Assembly: GCA_021731025.1 (NCBI GenBank)
Contig: JAKFYD010000037.1
Location: 1 to 64,000, forward strand
Origin: Pseudobdellovibrionaceae bacterium
GTDB taxonomy: Bacteria; Bdellovibrionota; Bdellovibrionia; Bdellovibrionales; Bdellovibrionaceae
Reading direction: 5' to 3'
DNA length: 64,000 bases
Of this stretch, positions 42,347 through 51,025 are shown piece by piece (within the stretch, counting starts at the first letter, position 1; the number at the start of each line of letters is the position of its first letter). A program made the position numbers and the translations under genes. The notes beneath the pieces are model-generated. The model searched no databases. It was not told the DNA's origin and saw only the letters and a list, made by a program, of their open reading frames with translations.

Positions 42347-44785
42347 GCCCAACTGCACGGAATCTTTCTAGAAAATTTGTGTTTAAGCCTGTTTCTTAGC
42401 GTTTTTGCGCTATTAGTTATTGGCTATTTGAGTAGTCCTCTTTTTATATGGACTATCGCGGGTGCCATTTTATTCTATGGATTTGGCGCTCCGGAATGGC
42501 TGTTGGCGGCTTACATCGTCATCATGGTCATTTTCAATATCCCACCTTTGCGAGCCAACCTCGTTTCGTCCTTGGTGGTCGCTCTTTTTAAAAAGTTTGA
42601 ATTCATTCCTAAAATTTCTGAAACCGAACGAACGGCCTTAGAGGCCGGTGTTGTTTGGGTTGAAAAAGATCTTTTTTCAGGAAAGCCCGATTTTCAAAAG
42701 ATCATGGCCGAGTCTTATCCGCAGTTAACTCCGGAAGAAAAAGCCTTTCTGGAAGGGCCCGTCGAAAAACTTTGCCAAATGGTCAATCCTTGGAAAATTT
42801 GGAAGACTCGCGATATCCCTGAAGATGTTTGGGCTTTTATTAAGAAAGAAAAATTTTTAGGAATGATCATTCCTAAAGAGTACGGCGGTCTGGGTTTTTC
42901 AGCTCTCTGCCATTCTGAAGTGATCATGAAATTATCTTCGCGTTCACTGCCTGTCACCATCAGCGTGATGGTTCCGAACTCCTTGGGGCCAGCCGAATTG
43001 TTAATTCACTACGGCACTGACGAACAGAAAAAATATTTACTTCCACGTTTAGCTCGCGGCGAGGAAATGCCTTGCTTCGGTTTGACAGAACCCATGGCCG
43101 GTTCTGATGCTGGGTCAATCACTTCCAGCGGAGTTTTATTTAAAGGGACTGATGGGAAACTTTATATCAAATTAAATTGGAATAAACGTTGGATCACATT
43201 GGCTGCGATCAGCAGTTTGATTGGTCTGGCTTTCCGTTTGCGCGATCCAGAAAATTTATTAGGTAAAGGCGAAGACATTGGAATTACCTGTGCTTTGATT
43301 CCGGCAACAACGCCTGGAGTTGTCATCGGTCGCCGTCACGATCCTTTGACTATCCCTTTTCACAATTGTCCCACTCAGGGGAAAGACGTTGTTATACCTT
43401 TGGATGCTGTCGTGGGTGGGGCTTCAGGTTGTGGTTTAGGTTGGCATATGTTGATGGACTGTCTTTCTGCTGGTCGAGGTATTAGTTTGCCCGCACAATC
43501 GACAGGGGGAGCAAAACTTGTTGCTCGAGTGGTGAGTGCTCACGGGATTGTTCGTCGACAGTTCGGTGTTAGCATCGGGCGTTTTGAAGGGGTTGAAGAA
43601 CCCATGGCGCGAATTGGTGCCGCGACTTATGCGCTTGAAGCGATGAGGAAGTTCACACTAGGCGCCTTGGATAAGGGAATTAAACCTCCGGTGATCACGG
43701 CGATGCAAAAGTATTATTCCACGGAAATGGGTCGTAAAGTCATTAACGATGGAATGGATATCATGGGTGGCGCGGGAATTTCTTTGGGTTCGCGAAACCT
43801 TTTAGCCGAAATTTATATTGCAACTCCGATTGGGATTACTGTCGAGGGTGCAAATATCTTAACGAGAACTTTGATTGTTTTTGGTCAAGGGGCTTTACGC
43901 GCTCATCCTTACGCTTATGAAGAGGTTCGCTCCCTCGAATCGAATGATTTGCGTCGATTTGATCGGGCTTTTTGGGGACACGTCGGACATGTGATTCGCA
44001 ACACTTGCCGAAGTATTTTGTTGTCTCTTACTCGCGGTTACATTGCGACAGCTCCTAACTGTCATCCTCAGATGAGACGTTACTTCCGTCGTTTGCAGTG
44101 GTCGTCAGCAACATTCGCGATTATGGCTGATATCGCTATGGGAAGTTTAGGCGGGGCCTTAAAACTGCGCGAAAAAATTACGGGAAGATTTGCTGATATT
44201 TTAGCTCATATGTACATTGCCTCTTCGGTGTTACGTCGCTTCGAGTACGAAGGTCGTAAGGAAGAAGACTTACCATTAGTGCATTACAATTTGAAACTGT
44301 GCATGGCCGAGATCCAAAAAGGTTTCGATGGTCTTTTTGATAATTTAAAAGTTCCGGGCTTGCGCTGGTTTCTGAAAGGTTGGGTCGGGGCGTGGTCGCG
44401 AATTAATTCGATCGGGAGTCAAGCTTCTGATGGTTACTCTCATTTGATCTCTCGTGCGATGTTGGAAGATTCTGAAGCGCGCGAACGCTTAACCAGCGGG
44501 ATTCATATTCCAAAATCCCGCGAAGAACAGTTGGGTCGCCTGGAGCATGCTTTCCGAATTGTGCTGCAGGCTGAAGGCGCCGAGAAAAAAATCAAGAAAG
44601 CTATTCGTGATAAGGTGTTACCGAAAAAGAAAGTGCATGAGCTTTTAGAAGAAGCGCGCAGTAAAAACATTATTACTGAAGAAGAACTCAAATTAGTGCG
44701 TGATGCTGATGGCGTTCGCTACGACGCCATTTTGGTGGATGATTTTGACGAGGATCAATTTCACGGACGAAGTCCTTCGTATTGA
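42338..44785 (+). CDS. fadE: acyl-CoA dehydrogenase FadE
   Basis: 815 residues, essentially the length of E. coli FadE (814). First step of fatty-acid beta-oxidation. Two or three hydrophobic helices in the first ~80 residues are a FadE trait. The dehydrogenase core includes FLGMIIPKEYGGLGFSALCHSEV, CFGLTEPMAGSDAGSITSSG, RRQFGVSIGRFEGVEEPMARIG and GAGISLGSRNLLAEIYIATPI. The C-terminal DUF1974 part holds KKIKKAIRDKVLP. The start is GTG with GGAG 6 bases before it, lying in an inverted-repeat arm. No fadAB is adjacent. Confidence 0.93.
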   Translation: MDTAQLHGIFLENLCLSLFLSVFALLVIGYLSSPLFIWTIAGAILFYGFGAPEWLLAAYIVIMVIFNIPPLRANLVSSLVVALFKKFEFIPKISETERTALEAGVVWVEKDLFSGKPDFQKIMAESYPQLTPEEKAFLEGPVEKLCQMVNPWKIWKTRDIPEDVWAFIKKEKFLGMIIPKEYGGLGFSALCHSEVIMKLSSRSLPVTISVMVPNSLGPAELLIHYGTDEQKKYLLPRLARGEEMPCFGLTEPMAGSDAGSITSSGVLFKGTDGKLYIKLNWNKRWITLAAISSLIGLAFRLRDPENLLGKGEDIGITCALIPATTPGVVIGRRHDPLTIPFHNCPTQGKDVVIPLDAVVGGASGCGLGWHMLMDCLSAGRGISLPAQSTGGAKLVARVVSAHGIVRRQFGVSIGRFEGVEEPMARIGAATYALEAMRKFTLGALDKGIKPPVITAMQKYYSTEMGRKVINDGMDIMGGAGISLGSRNLLAEIYIATPIGITVEGANILTRTLIVFGQGALRAHPYAYEEVRSLESNDLRRFDRAFWGHVGHVIRNTCRSILLSLTRGYIATAPNCHPQMRRYFRRLQWSSATFAIMADIAMGSLGGALKLREKITGRFADILAHMYIASSVLRRFEYEGRKEEDLPLVHYNLKLCMAEIQKGFDGLFDNLKVPGLRWFLKGWVGAWSRINSIGSQASDGYSHLISRAMLEDSEARERLTSGIHIPKSREEQLGRLEHAFRIVLQAEGAEKKIKKAIRDKVLPKKKVHELLEEARSKNIITEEELKLVRDADGVRYDAILVDDFDEDQFHGRSPSY

Positions 44786-44809
44786 TCGTGTTTTAAAGGA
44801 AGTCGCTCT

Positions 44810-45520
44810 ATGAAGAAAAATATTTTTGGAATTGTTTTGTTGATTGGTGGTGTTGGCTGTAGCTCTTCGACGAAAAGAGAAGGGCAAGATAAAGAAATAG
44901 CCAGTCAGCCCACGTTGATAGAGCTGAAGAAAAAATGTCTGCCTGACCGAATTCAACCGGTCAAGGGGCCCTTTCTTGAATACATTTACACAATAAAACC
45001 GGATCACAAGGAGCCGGGCTACAAGATCAACACCTTTTGGTTAGGTCATGGTTACGGCTATGGTGAAGGCCCTTATGATAGCTATCTGCTCGAGTTTTTT
45101 CTTTTCCGTGGCAAAGGTCGTGACCTTGTGTTGATGCAGAAAAGTGGTTACGACACCAGTGAAGAAAGAAAATTTGGATACACGATAACACCGTATTTTT
45201 TTGAAAATAAAAATATGACGGAAGCTAAACTGGAAGATGTTTTGCCATTAAAAGAAATGGAACTTCTGTTCGAAGCGCAAACGTCTCGATTTCAAAAAAT
45301 GAAAGCTTACACGAATCGAAAAGAGCCCTGGAGTTTCTATAAGTTGGTGCGCTTGCCTTTATTAGGAACAAATATCGAGCTTAAGATTTGTCGTGATGCC
45401 CAGGAAAAACTTTTCTTAACTGAATCACCTTGCGCTCTTGTTGGAGCTTTGAAGTGGAACAAATCGAAGTTCACACTGCAAAAATTGAATTCTTTTGAAA
45501 TAGCGAACGAAAAATACTGA
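44810..45520 (+). CDS. lipoprotein of unknown function
   Basis: 236 residues. Lipobox GGVGC at residue ~17 followed by SSSTKREG. The mature part has an aromatic-rich segment (YKINTFWLGHGYGYGEGPYDSYLLEFFLFRGKG) and a central charged region; no family recognised. AAAGGA precedes the ATG. The fadE gene ends 24 bases upstream, so it may share that transcript. Hairpin element B1 starts one base after its stop. Confidence 0.7.
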   Translation: MKKNIFGIVLLIGGVGCSSSTKREGQDKEIASQPTLIELKKKCLPDRIQPVKGPFLEYIYTIKPDHKEPGYKINTFWLGHGYGYGEGPYDSYLLEFFLFRGKGRDLVLMQKSGYDTSEERKFGYTITPYFFENKNMTEAKLEDVLPLKEMELLFEAQTSRFQKMKAYTNRKEPWSFYKLVRLPLLGTNIELKICRDAQEKLFLTESPCALVGALKWNKSKFTLQKLNSFEIANEKY

Positions 45521-45521
45521 C

Positions 45522-45639
45522 GGAAATATATCCACCCAAATCCTTCGGACAGTCCTCGGGCGCGGGGTGGTTTATCGAGTTCACACTCGAAGTCCTGTGG
45601 CGCTCCCTGTGGAACTTGAATTTGGGTGGATATATTTCC
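45522..45639. repeat. hairpin element B1 (variable arms, conserved core)
   Basis: GGAAATATATCCACCCAAAT (45522-45541) is a perfect 20-base inverted repeat of 45620-45639. The 78-base core begins CCTTCGGACAGTCCTCGGGC and recurs inverted in element B2 at 46387-46508 with only 5 differences. The innermost 8 bases of the arm (ACCCAAAT) are shared with B2, the outer 12 are not. Its left arm begins one base after a stop codon. On the minus strand TATTTTTCG follows the arm, so a terminator role is possible. The element and its T-tract are read directly; function is unknown. Confidence 0.78.
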
Positions 45640-45721
45640 TTTGCGCGGGGATTTGGGTCGCCTCGGTGATCCCGAAGATTTATTTACTGACTTTTTTCAG
45701 AAATTTTGGTGCAATAAAGTT

Positions 45722-46096
45722 GTGCAAAATTTATTCTTAGTATCATTTTTTGGTTTATCTGGGATTCTGCTTCGTTATAGCATTGATCAGTTTTTTTCAG
45801 ACTGGAACGATGAATTTCCCGTAACGACCTTGGCAATAAACTTACTCGGATCATTTGCAGCTGGAACGGTCTACGCCTGGATTGAACATCGAGAAGTTTC
45901 TAGTGCTCTTCAGGTAGGTTTATTGATTGGTTTTTGTGGCGGATTTACTACCTTCTCTGCTTATGCTCTTCAAACTCTAAACATGATCGAACGAGGAAGA
46001 ATTATCCCAGCATTTATGTATCTATTTCTGAGTCCAGTGTTGGGATTAATAATGGCATTTATCCCTGTCTTACTCACACGGAAGTTGTCCACATAA
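45722..46096 (+). CDS. crcB: fluoride channel CrcB/Fluc
   Basis: 124 residues from GTG at 45722, the normal size. It exports fluoride as an inner-membrane dimer. SGILLRYSID, the Asn-Gly motif LAINLLGSFAAGT, and GFCGGFTTFSAYALQ are CrcB hallmarks across four helices. The frame is open back to 45626, but those 32 residues would be encoded by the arm of element B1 and do not look like a helix, so the GTG is preferred even though its Shine-Dalgarno sequence is weak. It is bracketed by inverted B elements. I see no fluoride riboswitch upstream. Confidence 0.85.
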   Translation: MQNLFLVSFFGLSGILLRYSIDQFFSDWNDEFPVTTLAINLLGSFAAGTVYAWIEHREVSSALQVGLLIGFCGGFTTFSAYALQTLNMIERGRIIPAFMYLFLSPVLGLIMAFIPVLLTRKLST

Positions 46097-46386
46097 CTCG
46101 GGACTTTGCCTGTTTATCTTTTGTTAACAATAAAACAAAGAAAACACTGTCTAAAGTCTTTATGGTTATGATTGTGGTTACACCAGTATCTTGGTTGCTG
46201 GAGAAATCCTGGAATATATTTCCACTGAAAGATTTAAAACTTCCGTTGGTTTACTTTCGCAAAATGAATTTAATTCGACCAACTACAATCAACCACCCCA
46301 CTGGGCCGTAAACTGGCAACAACCCAAGCCGCTTTTCCTATAGCAATAACCTAGGCGTAAAAATAAAATGTGAAAAAATTTAGCGA
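46097..46386 (+). other. intergenic stretch with a possible gene remnant
   Basis: With element B2 this is the only gap over 300 bases. One + frame stays open from 46155 to 46343 (62 codons, ending TAG) and reads protein-like (VAGEILEYIS, NEFNSTNYNQPPHWAVNW) but has no convincing start; TTG at 46191 is the best. Another frame gives a 49-residue hydrophobic peptide from 46162. Either may be decay product of a gene lost here. Nothing else supported. Confidence 0.3.
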
Positions 46387-46508
46387 CGGTTTATAAGCAC
46401 ACCCAAATTCAAGTTCCACAGGGAGCGCCACAGGACTTCGAGTGTGAAATCGATAAACTAACTCGCGCCCGAGGACTGTTCGAAGGATTTGGGTGTGCTT
46501 ATAAACCG
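46387..46508. repeat. hairpin element B2 (inverted copy of B1)
   Basis: The 22 bases at 46387-46408 are a perfect inverted repeat of 46487-46508. The 78-base core (46409-46486) is the reverse complement of the B1 core with 5 differences. The right arm ends exactly at the base beside the rny stop codon (46509-46511). Read in the rny direction, TTTTTT follows the far arm after about 10 bases, compatible with termination of rny. The outer 14 bases of each arm are specific to this copy. Confidence 0.78.
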
Positions 46509-48083
46509 CTATCTGGCGACGGTGGATTCATTGACTAATGTTTCGCGAACCACGACGACTTTGATTTGGCCTGGGTAGCTGCATTCTTCTTCGATTTGTC
46601 GAGCGATTTTTTGGGACAGAGCTAGTGCCTCTTGGTCGTTAACTTTTTTACCATTCACCATGACTCGACATTCTCTGCCGCCGCTCAGGACGTAACAATC
46701 GGTGACGCCTTCGTAGCTTCGGGCGATGTCTTGGAGAACTGTGACCTTTTGATTGTAGGATTCAATTGTTGAACGGCGAGCTCCGGGACGGGCTCCTGAA
46801 ATCGCATCGGCTGCGATCACCAAATAGGCCATGTCTGTAGCTGGTGCGACGTCAAAGTGATGGGCGCGCACGTTGTGAACTACGTCTGCGGCTTCATTTC
46901 TTTTTTCAATGAAGTCGGCGCCGATCATCGCATGGCCACCATCGACGACGTGATCCATGGATTTGCCGATGTCATGAAGCAAACCGCTGCGACGAGCTTT
47001 TTTGGTGTCCAACTGCATTTCCGAGGCAAGTAAACCGCAAAGCCAACCGACTTCGCCGCAATGAAAGTATTGATTTTGCGTGAACGAATAACGGTAGCGC
47101 AAACTTCCCATCATTTGGCGAATTTCGGGATGCATATTTTCCATTCGCAATTCACGAGCAATGGCGTCTCCATCATTTTTAATCTGACGGAAAAGTTCTT
47201 TCTTTTGGTTTTCAGCGATTCTGCGAATCACATCAGGAGTGATCGCCTTTTTTTCTTTCATGATGCGTTCGAGAGTTCGCCGGCTGAGTTCGCGACGAAC
47301 GGGATCGTAGCCCGCGATCCCAATTTGATCAGACTGTTCATCCACAATGACATCACAACCACAGGAATCCTGAACGGCCTTGATGTTATTGCCTGCGGGA
47401 TCGCAGAAATTTTTTCGAACTTGAGGATCTGGAAATTGGACATTTCCAATACCTCGTTCGGCGCAATAGGGGCGCATAAAGCGATCCAAGGCCGCATCCA
47501 AGTACTGTTTCGCTTTGGCTTCCGAGTGGCTTTTGAGATCTTCATCCAGCATCTCGAGCCATCTTGTCGCTCGATCACGAACTTCTTTTTCTAAGTCTTG
47601 TTCGATTTCACTTTTAATTGTCGGAACTGAAAAATTAAAGTGTTGAACAACCTTATCAATCAATTGCAAAGCCAGAGTTTTAACTTCTTCTTTGCGTGTC
47701 ATTAAACCTTTTTCGCGATTTTTGATTTTACTTTCTTGAGACTGAACTTCTTTTTCGTAATTTTGGTTGTCTGATTTTAATTTTTGCCAAAAGTCGTCCT
47801 GTTTCTTCTTATTTTCGTCGATCAGTTCTTGCAAATTTTCAATTTTTTCTTCGATACGTAAAATGTCAGCGTCATGTTTGGCCCAGATGGCGGTTTCGAT
47901 CTCTTGGTATTTTTCGTTTTCCTCGAGGGCACGTAAATCAAGCCATTCTTTGACGTCATCTTGGTGTTCTTGAGCTTCCTCTTTTGCTTTTTTTATAAGC
48001 TGTTCTCGCCAAAGGCGAAAAATAATCAGACCTAAAGTTGAGCCAAGAAGAAGTGAAATAAGAGCGGCGATAGCAATTTGCAT
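46509..48083 (-). CDS. rny: ribonuclease Y
   Basis: 524 residues, membrane-bound endoribonuclease that starts mRNA decay. N-terminal transmembrane helix (IAIAALISLLLGSTLGLIIF), long coiled coil to ~residue 190, KH domain (IKAVQDSCGCDVIVDEQSDQ, GYDPVRRELSRRTLERIM) and HD domain (RSGLLHDIGKSMDHVVDGGHAMIGADF). Standard size (about 520). Its presence fits a lineage outside the classical enterobacteria. The KH loop DSCGCDV is more Cys-rich than usual. The predicted mRNA is leaderless. Confidence 0.95.
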   Translation of the reverse strand: MQIAIAALISLLLGSTLGLIIFRLWREQLIKKAKEEAQEHQDDVKEWLDLRALEENEKYQEIETAIWAKHDADILRIEEKIENLQELIDENKKKQDDFWQKLKSDNQNYEKEVQSQESKIKNREKGLMTRKEEVKTLALQLIDKVVQHFNFSVPTIKSEIEQDLEKEVRDRATRWLEMLDEDLKSHSEAKAKQYLDAALDRFMRPYCAERGIGNVQFPDPQVRKNFCDPAGNNIKAVQDSCGCDVIVDEQSDQIGIAGYDPVRRELSRRTLERIMKEKKAITPDVIRRIAENQKKELFRQIKNDGDAIARELRMENMHPEIRQMMGSLRYRYSFTQNQYFHCGEVGWLCGLLASEMQLDTKKARRSGLLHDIGKSMDHVVDGGHAMIGADFIEKRNEAADVVHNVRAHHFDVAPATDMAYLVIAADAISGARPGARRSTIESYNQKVTVLQDIARSYEGVTDCYVLSGGRECRVMVNGKKVNDQEALALSQKIARQIEEECSYPGQIKVVVVRETLVNESTVAR

Positions 48084-48089
48084 TTCGAA

Positions 48090-48113
48090 ATCATACCAGT
48101 ATCAAAAGGGCTT
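48090..48113 (-). promoter_or_regulatory. sigma70-like promoter, predicted leaderless start of rny
   Basis: On the minus strand an extended -10 (TGG then TATGAT, 48095-48090) lies 6 bases before the rny ATG at 48083, with ATGACA 18 bases upstream as -35. No Shine-Dalgarno sequence. It faces the arfB promoter in the same 84-base intergenic region. Confidence 0.45.
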
Positions 48114-48132
48114 TGTCATTTTCCGATAGCTC

Positions 48133-48161
48133 TTGTCGTTGCCAATGTTTCGCGTCATAAT
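48133..48161 (+). promoter_or_regulatory. sigma70-like promoter, predicted leaderless start of arfB
   Basis: TTGTCG (48133-48138), 17 bases, CATAAT (48156-48161), then 6 bases to ATG at 48168. No Shine-Dalgarno sequence. Confidence 0.55.
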
Positions 48162-48167
48162 CCACTT

Positions 48168-48593
48168 ATGGATTTTCGACCTTTGCCCGAAGAGTTCTGG
48201 GCTTTTATCCAACAAGAAGTTAGCTTTACGGCTCAGCGAAGCCGAGGCCCTGGTGGGCAAAATGTTAATCGCACGAATTCGTCTGTGCAGCTGCGTTGGG
48301 AATATCTATTTTCTTCAAAGTTAAGCCAAGAGCAAAAATCACAAATTGCGCAGAAATTGGCTTCGTTTCTGACAAAAGAAAACATCTTAACCTTAAGATC
48401 CGACGTGCATCGTGATCAAGATATGAATAAAAAGGAATGTCTTTCGAAATTAAAGTCCCTCTTAGAAAGAGCTTTTTTCAAACCTAAAATTCGCCGAGCC
48501 ACCAAACCGACAAGAAGTTCCAAATTGAAGAGAAAAGAAAGCAAACTCCGGCGCAGTGAAGTTAAAAAGGGTCGATCAGCAAAATGGAGCTAG
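48168..48593 (+). CDS. arfB: ArfB/YaeJ-type peptidyl-tRNA hydrolase (ribosome rescue)
   Basis: 141 residues. The catalytic GGQ is in FTAQRSRGPGGQNVNRTNSSV (residues ~18-38), and QLRWEY with SDVHRDQDMNKKECLSKL completes the class-I release-factor-like domain. The C-terminal ~35 residues are very basic (RRATKPTRSSKLKRKESK), the tail that inserts into the empty mRNA channel of stalled ribosomes. ATG at 48168 chosen because the upstream frame is not protein-like. Confidence 0.9.
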   Translation: MDFRPLPEEFWAFIQQEVSFTAQRSRGPGGQNVNRTNSSVQLRWEYLFSSKLSQEQKSQIAQKLASFLTKENILTLRSDVHRDQDMNKKECLSKLKSLLERAFFKPKIRRATKPTRSSKLKRKESKLRRSEVKKGRSAKWS

Positions 48594-48673
48594 GCGGGTG
48601 AGCGTCGGCTCAATTCAGCCTGTCTAAGCGCGATAAGGTTGCTTTTTAAAATATCCTGGATGAAAACTAGAGC

Positions 48674-49084
48674 ATGACTATTCTTTTAAAGATTATTTTA
48701 CGACGGTTCTTTATAGTGTTGCTTATCGCCGGTATCGGAGTCTTCTTTTACTTTGGCTATTCCTACATATTTTCAAGGGTCATTACGGGAGAAATCACCG
48801 GTGCTAAACATCTTTTAGAATCAAATGCGATCATCACAAGTCCGAATGTTCGAGCGCAGTCGCCTCAAATTTTTTCATTCGCCATTGCCATTCGTGATCA
48901 TAAGACCGGAGAAATCGTGACGGGTTCTTCAGAAGACCGTCAGTGGGCCGCCGTGAAAGAAGGGCAGTGTGCTCGCGCTGAATTTTTTCCTTATCCCCCT
49001 TGGGAGCTCAGTAAGGCCGGCACATATTTTGGGGCAAGGCTGCTGGGACTTTATGACAATTGCGAAATAGCTCTCAAAAAATAA
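48674..49084 (+). CDS. single-pass membrane protein of unknown function
   Basis: 136 residues. One N-terminal transmembrane helix (RRFFIVLLIAGIGVFFYFGYSYIF) and a soluble, probably periplasmic domain of ~100 residues with conserved-looking QSPQIFSFAIAIRDHKTGEIVTG and GQCARAEFFPYPPWELSKAGTYFGARLL. No family recognised. The start codon has only weak upstream signals. Element A2 starts on the base after its TAA. Confidence 0.65.
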   Translation: MTILLKIILRRFFIVLLIAGIGVFFYFGYSYIFSRVITGEITGAKHLLESNAIITSPNVRAQSPQIFSFAIAIRDHKTGEIVTGSSEDRQWAAVKEGQCARAEFFPYPPWELSKAGTYFGARLLGLYDNCEIALKK

Positions 49085-49168
49085 GCACCTCTTCCTATAA
49101 GCCTGGGTCCTTCGTTGCTTAGTCGGTCGGCTTGTGCGCCTCGGCCGCAGGCTTATAGGAAGAGGCGC
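49085..49168. repeat. hairpin element A2 (variable arms, conserved core)
   Basis: Arms 49085-49104 and 49149-49168 are 20 bases with one mismatch. The 44-base core (49105-49148) shares CCTTCGTTGCTTAGTCGGTC and following bases with A1, and CGCCTCGG near its end, but lacks ~36 bases of A1's inner hairpin. The left arm starts on the base after the stop codon, and the other convergent stop lies 13 bases past the right arm. Read in minus direction, TTATTTTTT follows the arm. Confidence 0.75.
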
Positions 49169-49181
49169 GTGCCTTTATTGT

Positions 49182-50900
49182 TTATTTCTTTTCTGAAAAT
49201 GAATCTTTGAGCTTTTTTAAGCGAGCCACATGTCTGTGGGTACGAATATTCTCGTTTGCAGGAAGAACTGTGGTTTTTATTGTTTCATCCAGTAATTGCG
49301 TCGCTTTGTTTTTGTCTCCTTTTTCGGCTTGCAATTCGGCAAGAAGATAAACAACTCTGAGTTTATTATCGCCGTAGGAGTATTTGTAAGCGGATTCTGC
49401 TTTAGCTAAAGCAAGATCGGGTTGTTTTCTTTCTTTTAAAACCTGAGCATGATTGTAAAAGAAGGTAAATTCTTGAGGATAGATCTTTTGCATCTGTGAA
49501 TACAGCTGATCAGCCTTTACAAAATCTCCGGACTTATAAATGGCCCAGATTCTCGTTATGTTGTAACCCCGTGAAGATTCAGGATTTAATTTTTCAGTGC
49601 GAATCAACTGAGAGTAAGCTTCGGCGCCCTTTTTATAGGCCTCTTTGGCTTCATTTTCCATTTTGAGTTCCTCGAAAGCCGTGGCTTTCAGCAGCCATAG
49701 CTCTGGATAGGTGAATTCCGCAGGGATAGCTTGCCTCTTATTTTTCAGCCAAGCATCAACCAGAGAAAGTGTTTTTTCGTGGATCCATTTATTTAAAGCT
49801 TCATCTTTATGATCTTCTGCAAGTTGAGTGAGCCGACTGTATTTTTCATAGAAAGTTTCGGGGAAAGGGTAGCTTTGCAGAGACAACTTAAGAAGTTCGC
49901 CACTTTGTTTTTGTAAATCTTTATCGGTTGATTTTGCCATCAGAACCAAAGGCAAAAGCTGCAGAAGATCTTTCTCTTTTTCGGTGAGTTTTTTCTTTTT
50001 TGCGGCCAGCGAAAAGTATTTTAAGGCTTCAGAGGTATTTTCCTGCCTCCAGTGCATTTCTCCGAAGGCCCAAGTTTGTTCGGGGGAACGCAGGGACTCG
50101 GCCCTTTTTTTTCTTTCCTCAAAACTGAGATTTTTATCCTTCAGAGCGAGCTTCATTTCTTTTAGAAAATCATTTTTAGGCCGACTGCCAAGAATCCGGG
50201 AAATCTCTTCGGCTTGGGGGTTGGTAAAAATTATTGTTGGGTAGACTTTAACATTGTATTTCACTTTAAGTTCCCAAGAAGCAGGATCATCACCATCCAG
50301 CTTCAAGAAAACAAAATCCTTATAAAATTTTTTAAAATCTTTGGTGTTAAATACTGTTTCATCGAGGACATTGCAGGGGGGACACCAGGTCCCGAAAAAA
50401 TCGATCATCATCGGTTTGCGGCTTTGCCGAGCTTGCTCGAGAGCCTTACTGGCGTCGTTATGAATGAAAATTTCATCAACTTTAGGAGCTTTTGCAACCG
50501 TAGCGGTGGGAGTTGATACCGGCGCCAGAGCAACAACCTTTTGATTGCGAAGATCCTCGCAGCGGTAGGATTTTGTTTGGGGTAAGCAGTAACTGTTAGC
50601 GTCGTCGCAGATGTAAAGTTCAACGTTAAGTTGGCAGCTCGGGTCCAGGTCACTAATGGCAACGCTCCCCGACGTAGATTCAAGCTTTAAGTGAAGAGCA
50701 GAAGTTTGCTGCTCTTGAATCTTTTCTACCTGTGAAGGCGCCTGAAGATTAAAATGATGGCCTTTGGAGGGCTTAAACTGAAGTTCTTTAGTGCCGTTTG
50801 AGCTTTGCAATTCAGCGCTGAAATCCACCTCAGTGGCGGAAAATCCCATTAAAGGTGAAAGAATGATCAAAGAGAAAATAAAAGAAAAGTCCTGCAACAT
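49182..50900 (-). CDS. exported thioredoxin-like protein with TPR region
   Basis: 572 residues. Signal peptide (MLQDFSFIFSLIILSPLMGFSA), an N-terminal domain with DsbD-like beta pattern and Cys pairs (LDPSCQLNVELYICDDANSYCL), then a thioredoxin domain at ~150-250 with MIDFFGTWCPPCNVLDETVFN and the cis-Pro VYPTIIFTN. The C-terminal ~300 residues are tetratricopeptide-like helices (AYKKGAEAYSQLIR, FFYNHAQVLKERKQPDLALAKAESAYK). Probably a periplasmic reductant or chaperone. GGGAGG precedes the ATG. Confidence 0.85.
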   Translation of the reverse strand: MLQDFSFIFSLIILSPLMGFSATEVDFSAELQSSNGTKELQFKPSKGHHFNLQAPSQVEKIQEQQTSALHLKLESTSGSVAISDLDPSCQLNVELYICDDANSYCLPQTKSYRCEDLRNQKVVALAPVSTPTATVAKAPKVDEIFIHNDASKALEQARQSRKPMMIDFFGTWCPPCNVLDETVFNTKDFKKFYKDFVFLKLDGDDPASWELKVKYNVKVYPTIIFTNPQAEEISRILGSRPKNDFLKEMKLALKDKNLSFEERKKRAESLRSPEQTWAFGEMHWRQENTSEALKYFSLAAKKKKLTEKEKDLLQLLPLVLMAKSTDKDLQKQSGELLKLSLQSYPFPETFYEKYSRLTQLAEDHKDEALNKWIHEKTLSLVDAWLKNKRQAIPAEFTYPELWLLKATAFEELKMENEAKEAYKKGAEAYSQLIRTEKLNPESSRGYNITRIWAIYKSGDFVKADQLYSQMQKIYPQEFTFFYNHAQVLKERKQPDLALAKAESAYKYSYGDNKLRVVYLLAELQAEKGDKNKATQLLDETIKTTVLPANENIRTHRHVARLKKLKDSFSEKK

Positions 50901-51025
50901 AATACCTCCCAGCCAGGGAAGATAGCTTCTTTCTTAGGTCTCGCCAACCAGGGAAGTTTGCGCTTTGCTTCACGATAGAAAAAACATTTTTTGAATTTTT
51001 CGAATTCACAGTTACCATAAAGAAA

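Noticed and set aside
45640-45721. A possible fluoride riboswitch before crcB
   Set aside because: crcB genes often have one, but the conserved pseudoknot core sequences I know are not present here, and half of the leader is a B-element arm.
45626-45721. crcB starting at 45626
   Set aside because: The extra 32 residues would be encoded by the arm of element B1 and precede the normal first helix; length then exceeds the family norm.
46155-46343. A functional small gene between crcB and rny
   Set aside because: Open for 62 codons and somewhat protein-like, but no start codon with supporting signals; listed only as a possible remnant.
47061-47594. 177-codon + frame opposite rny
   Set aside because: Shadow of the well-supported rny frame on the other strand; no recognisable domain or ribosome-binding site.
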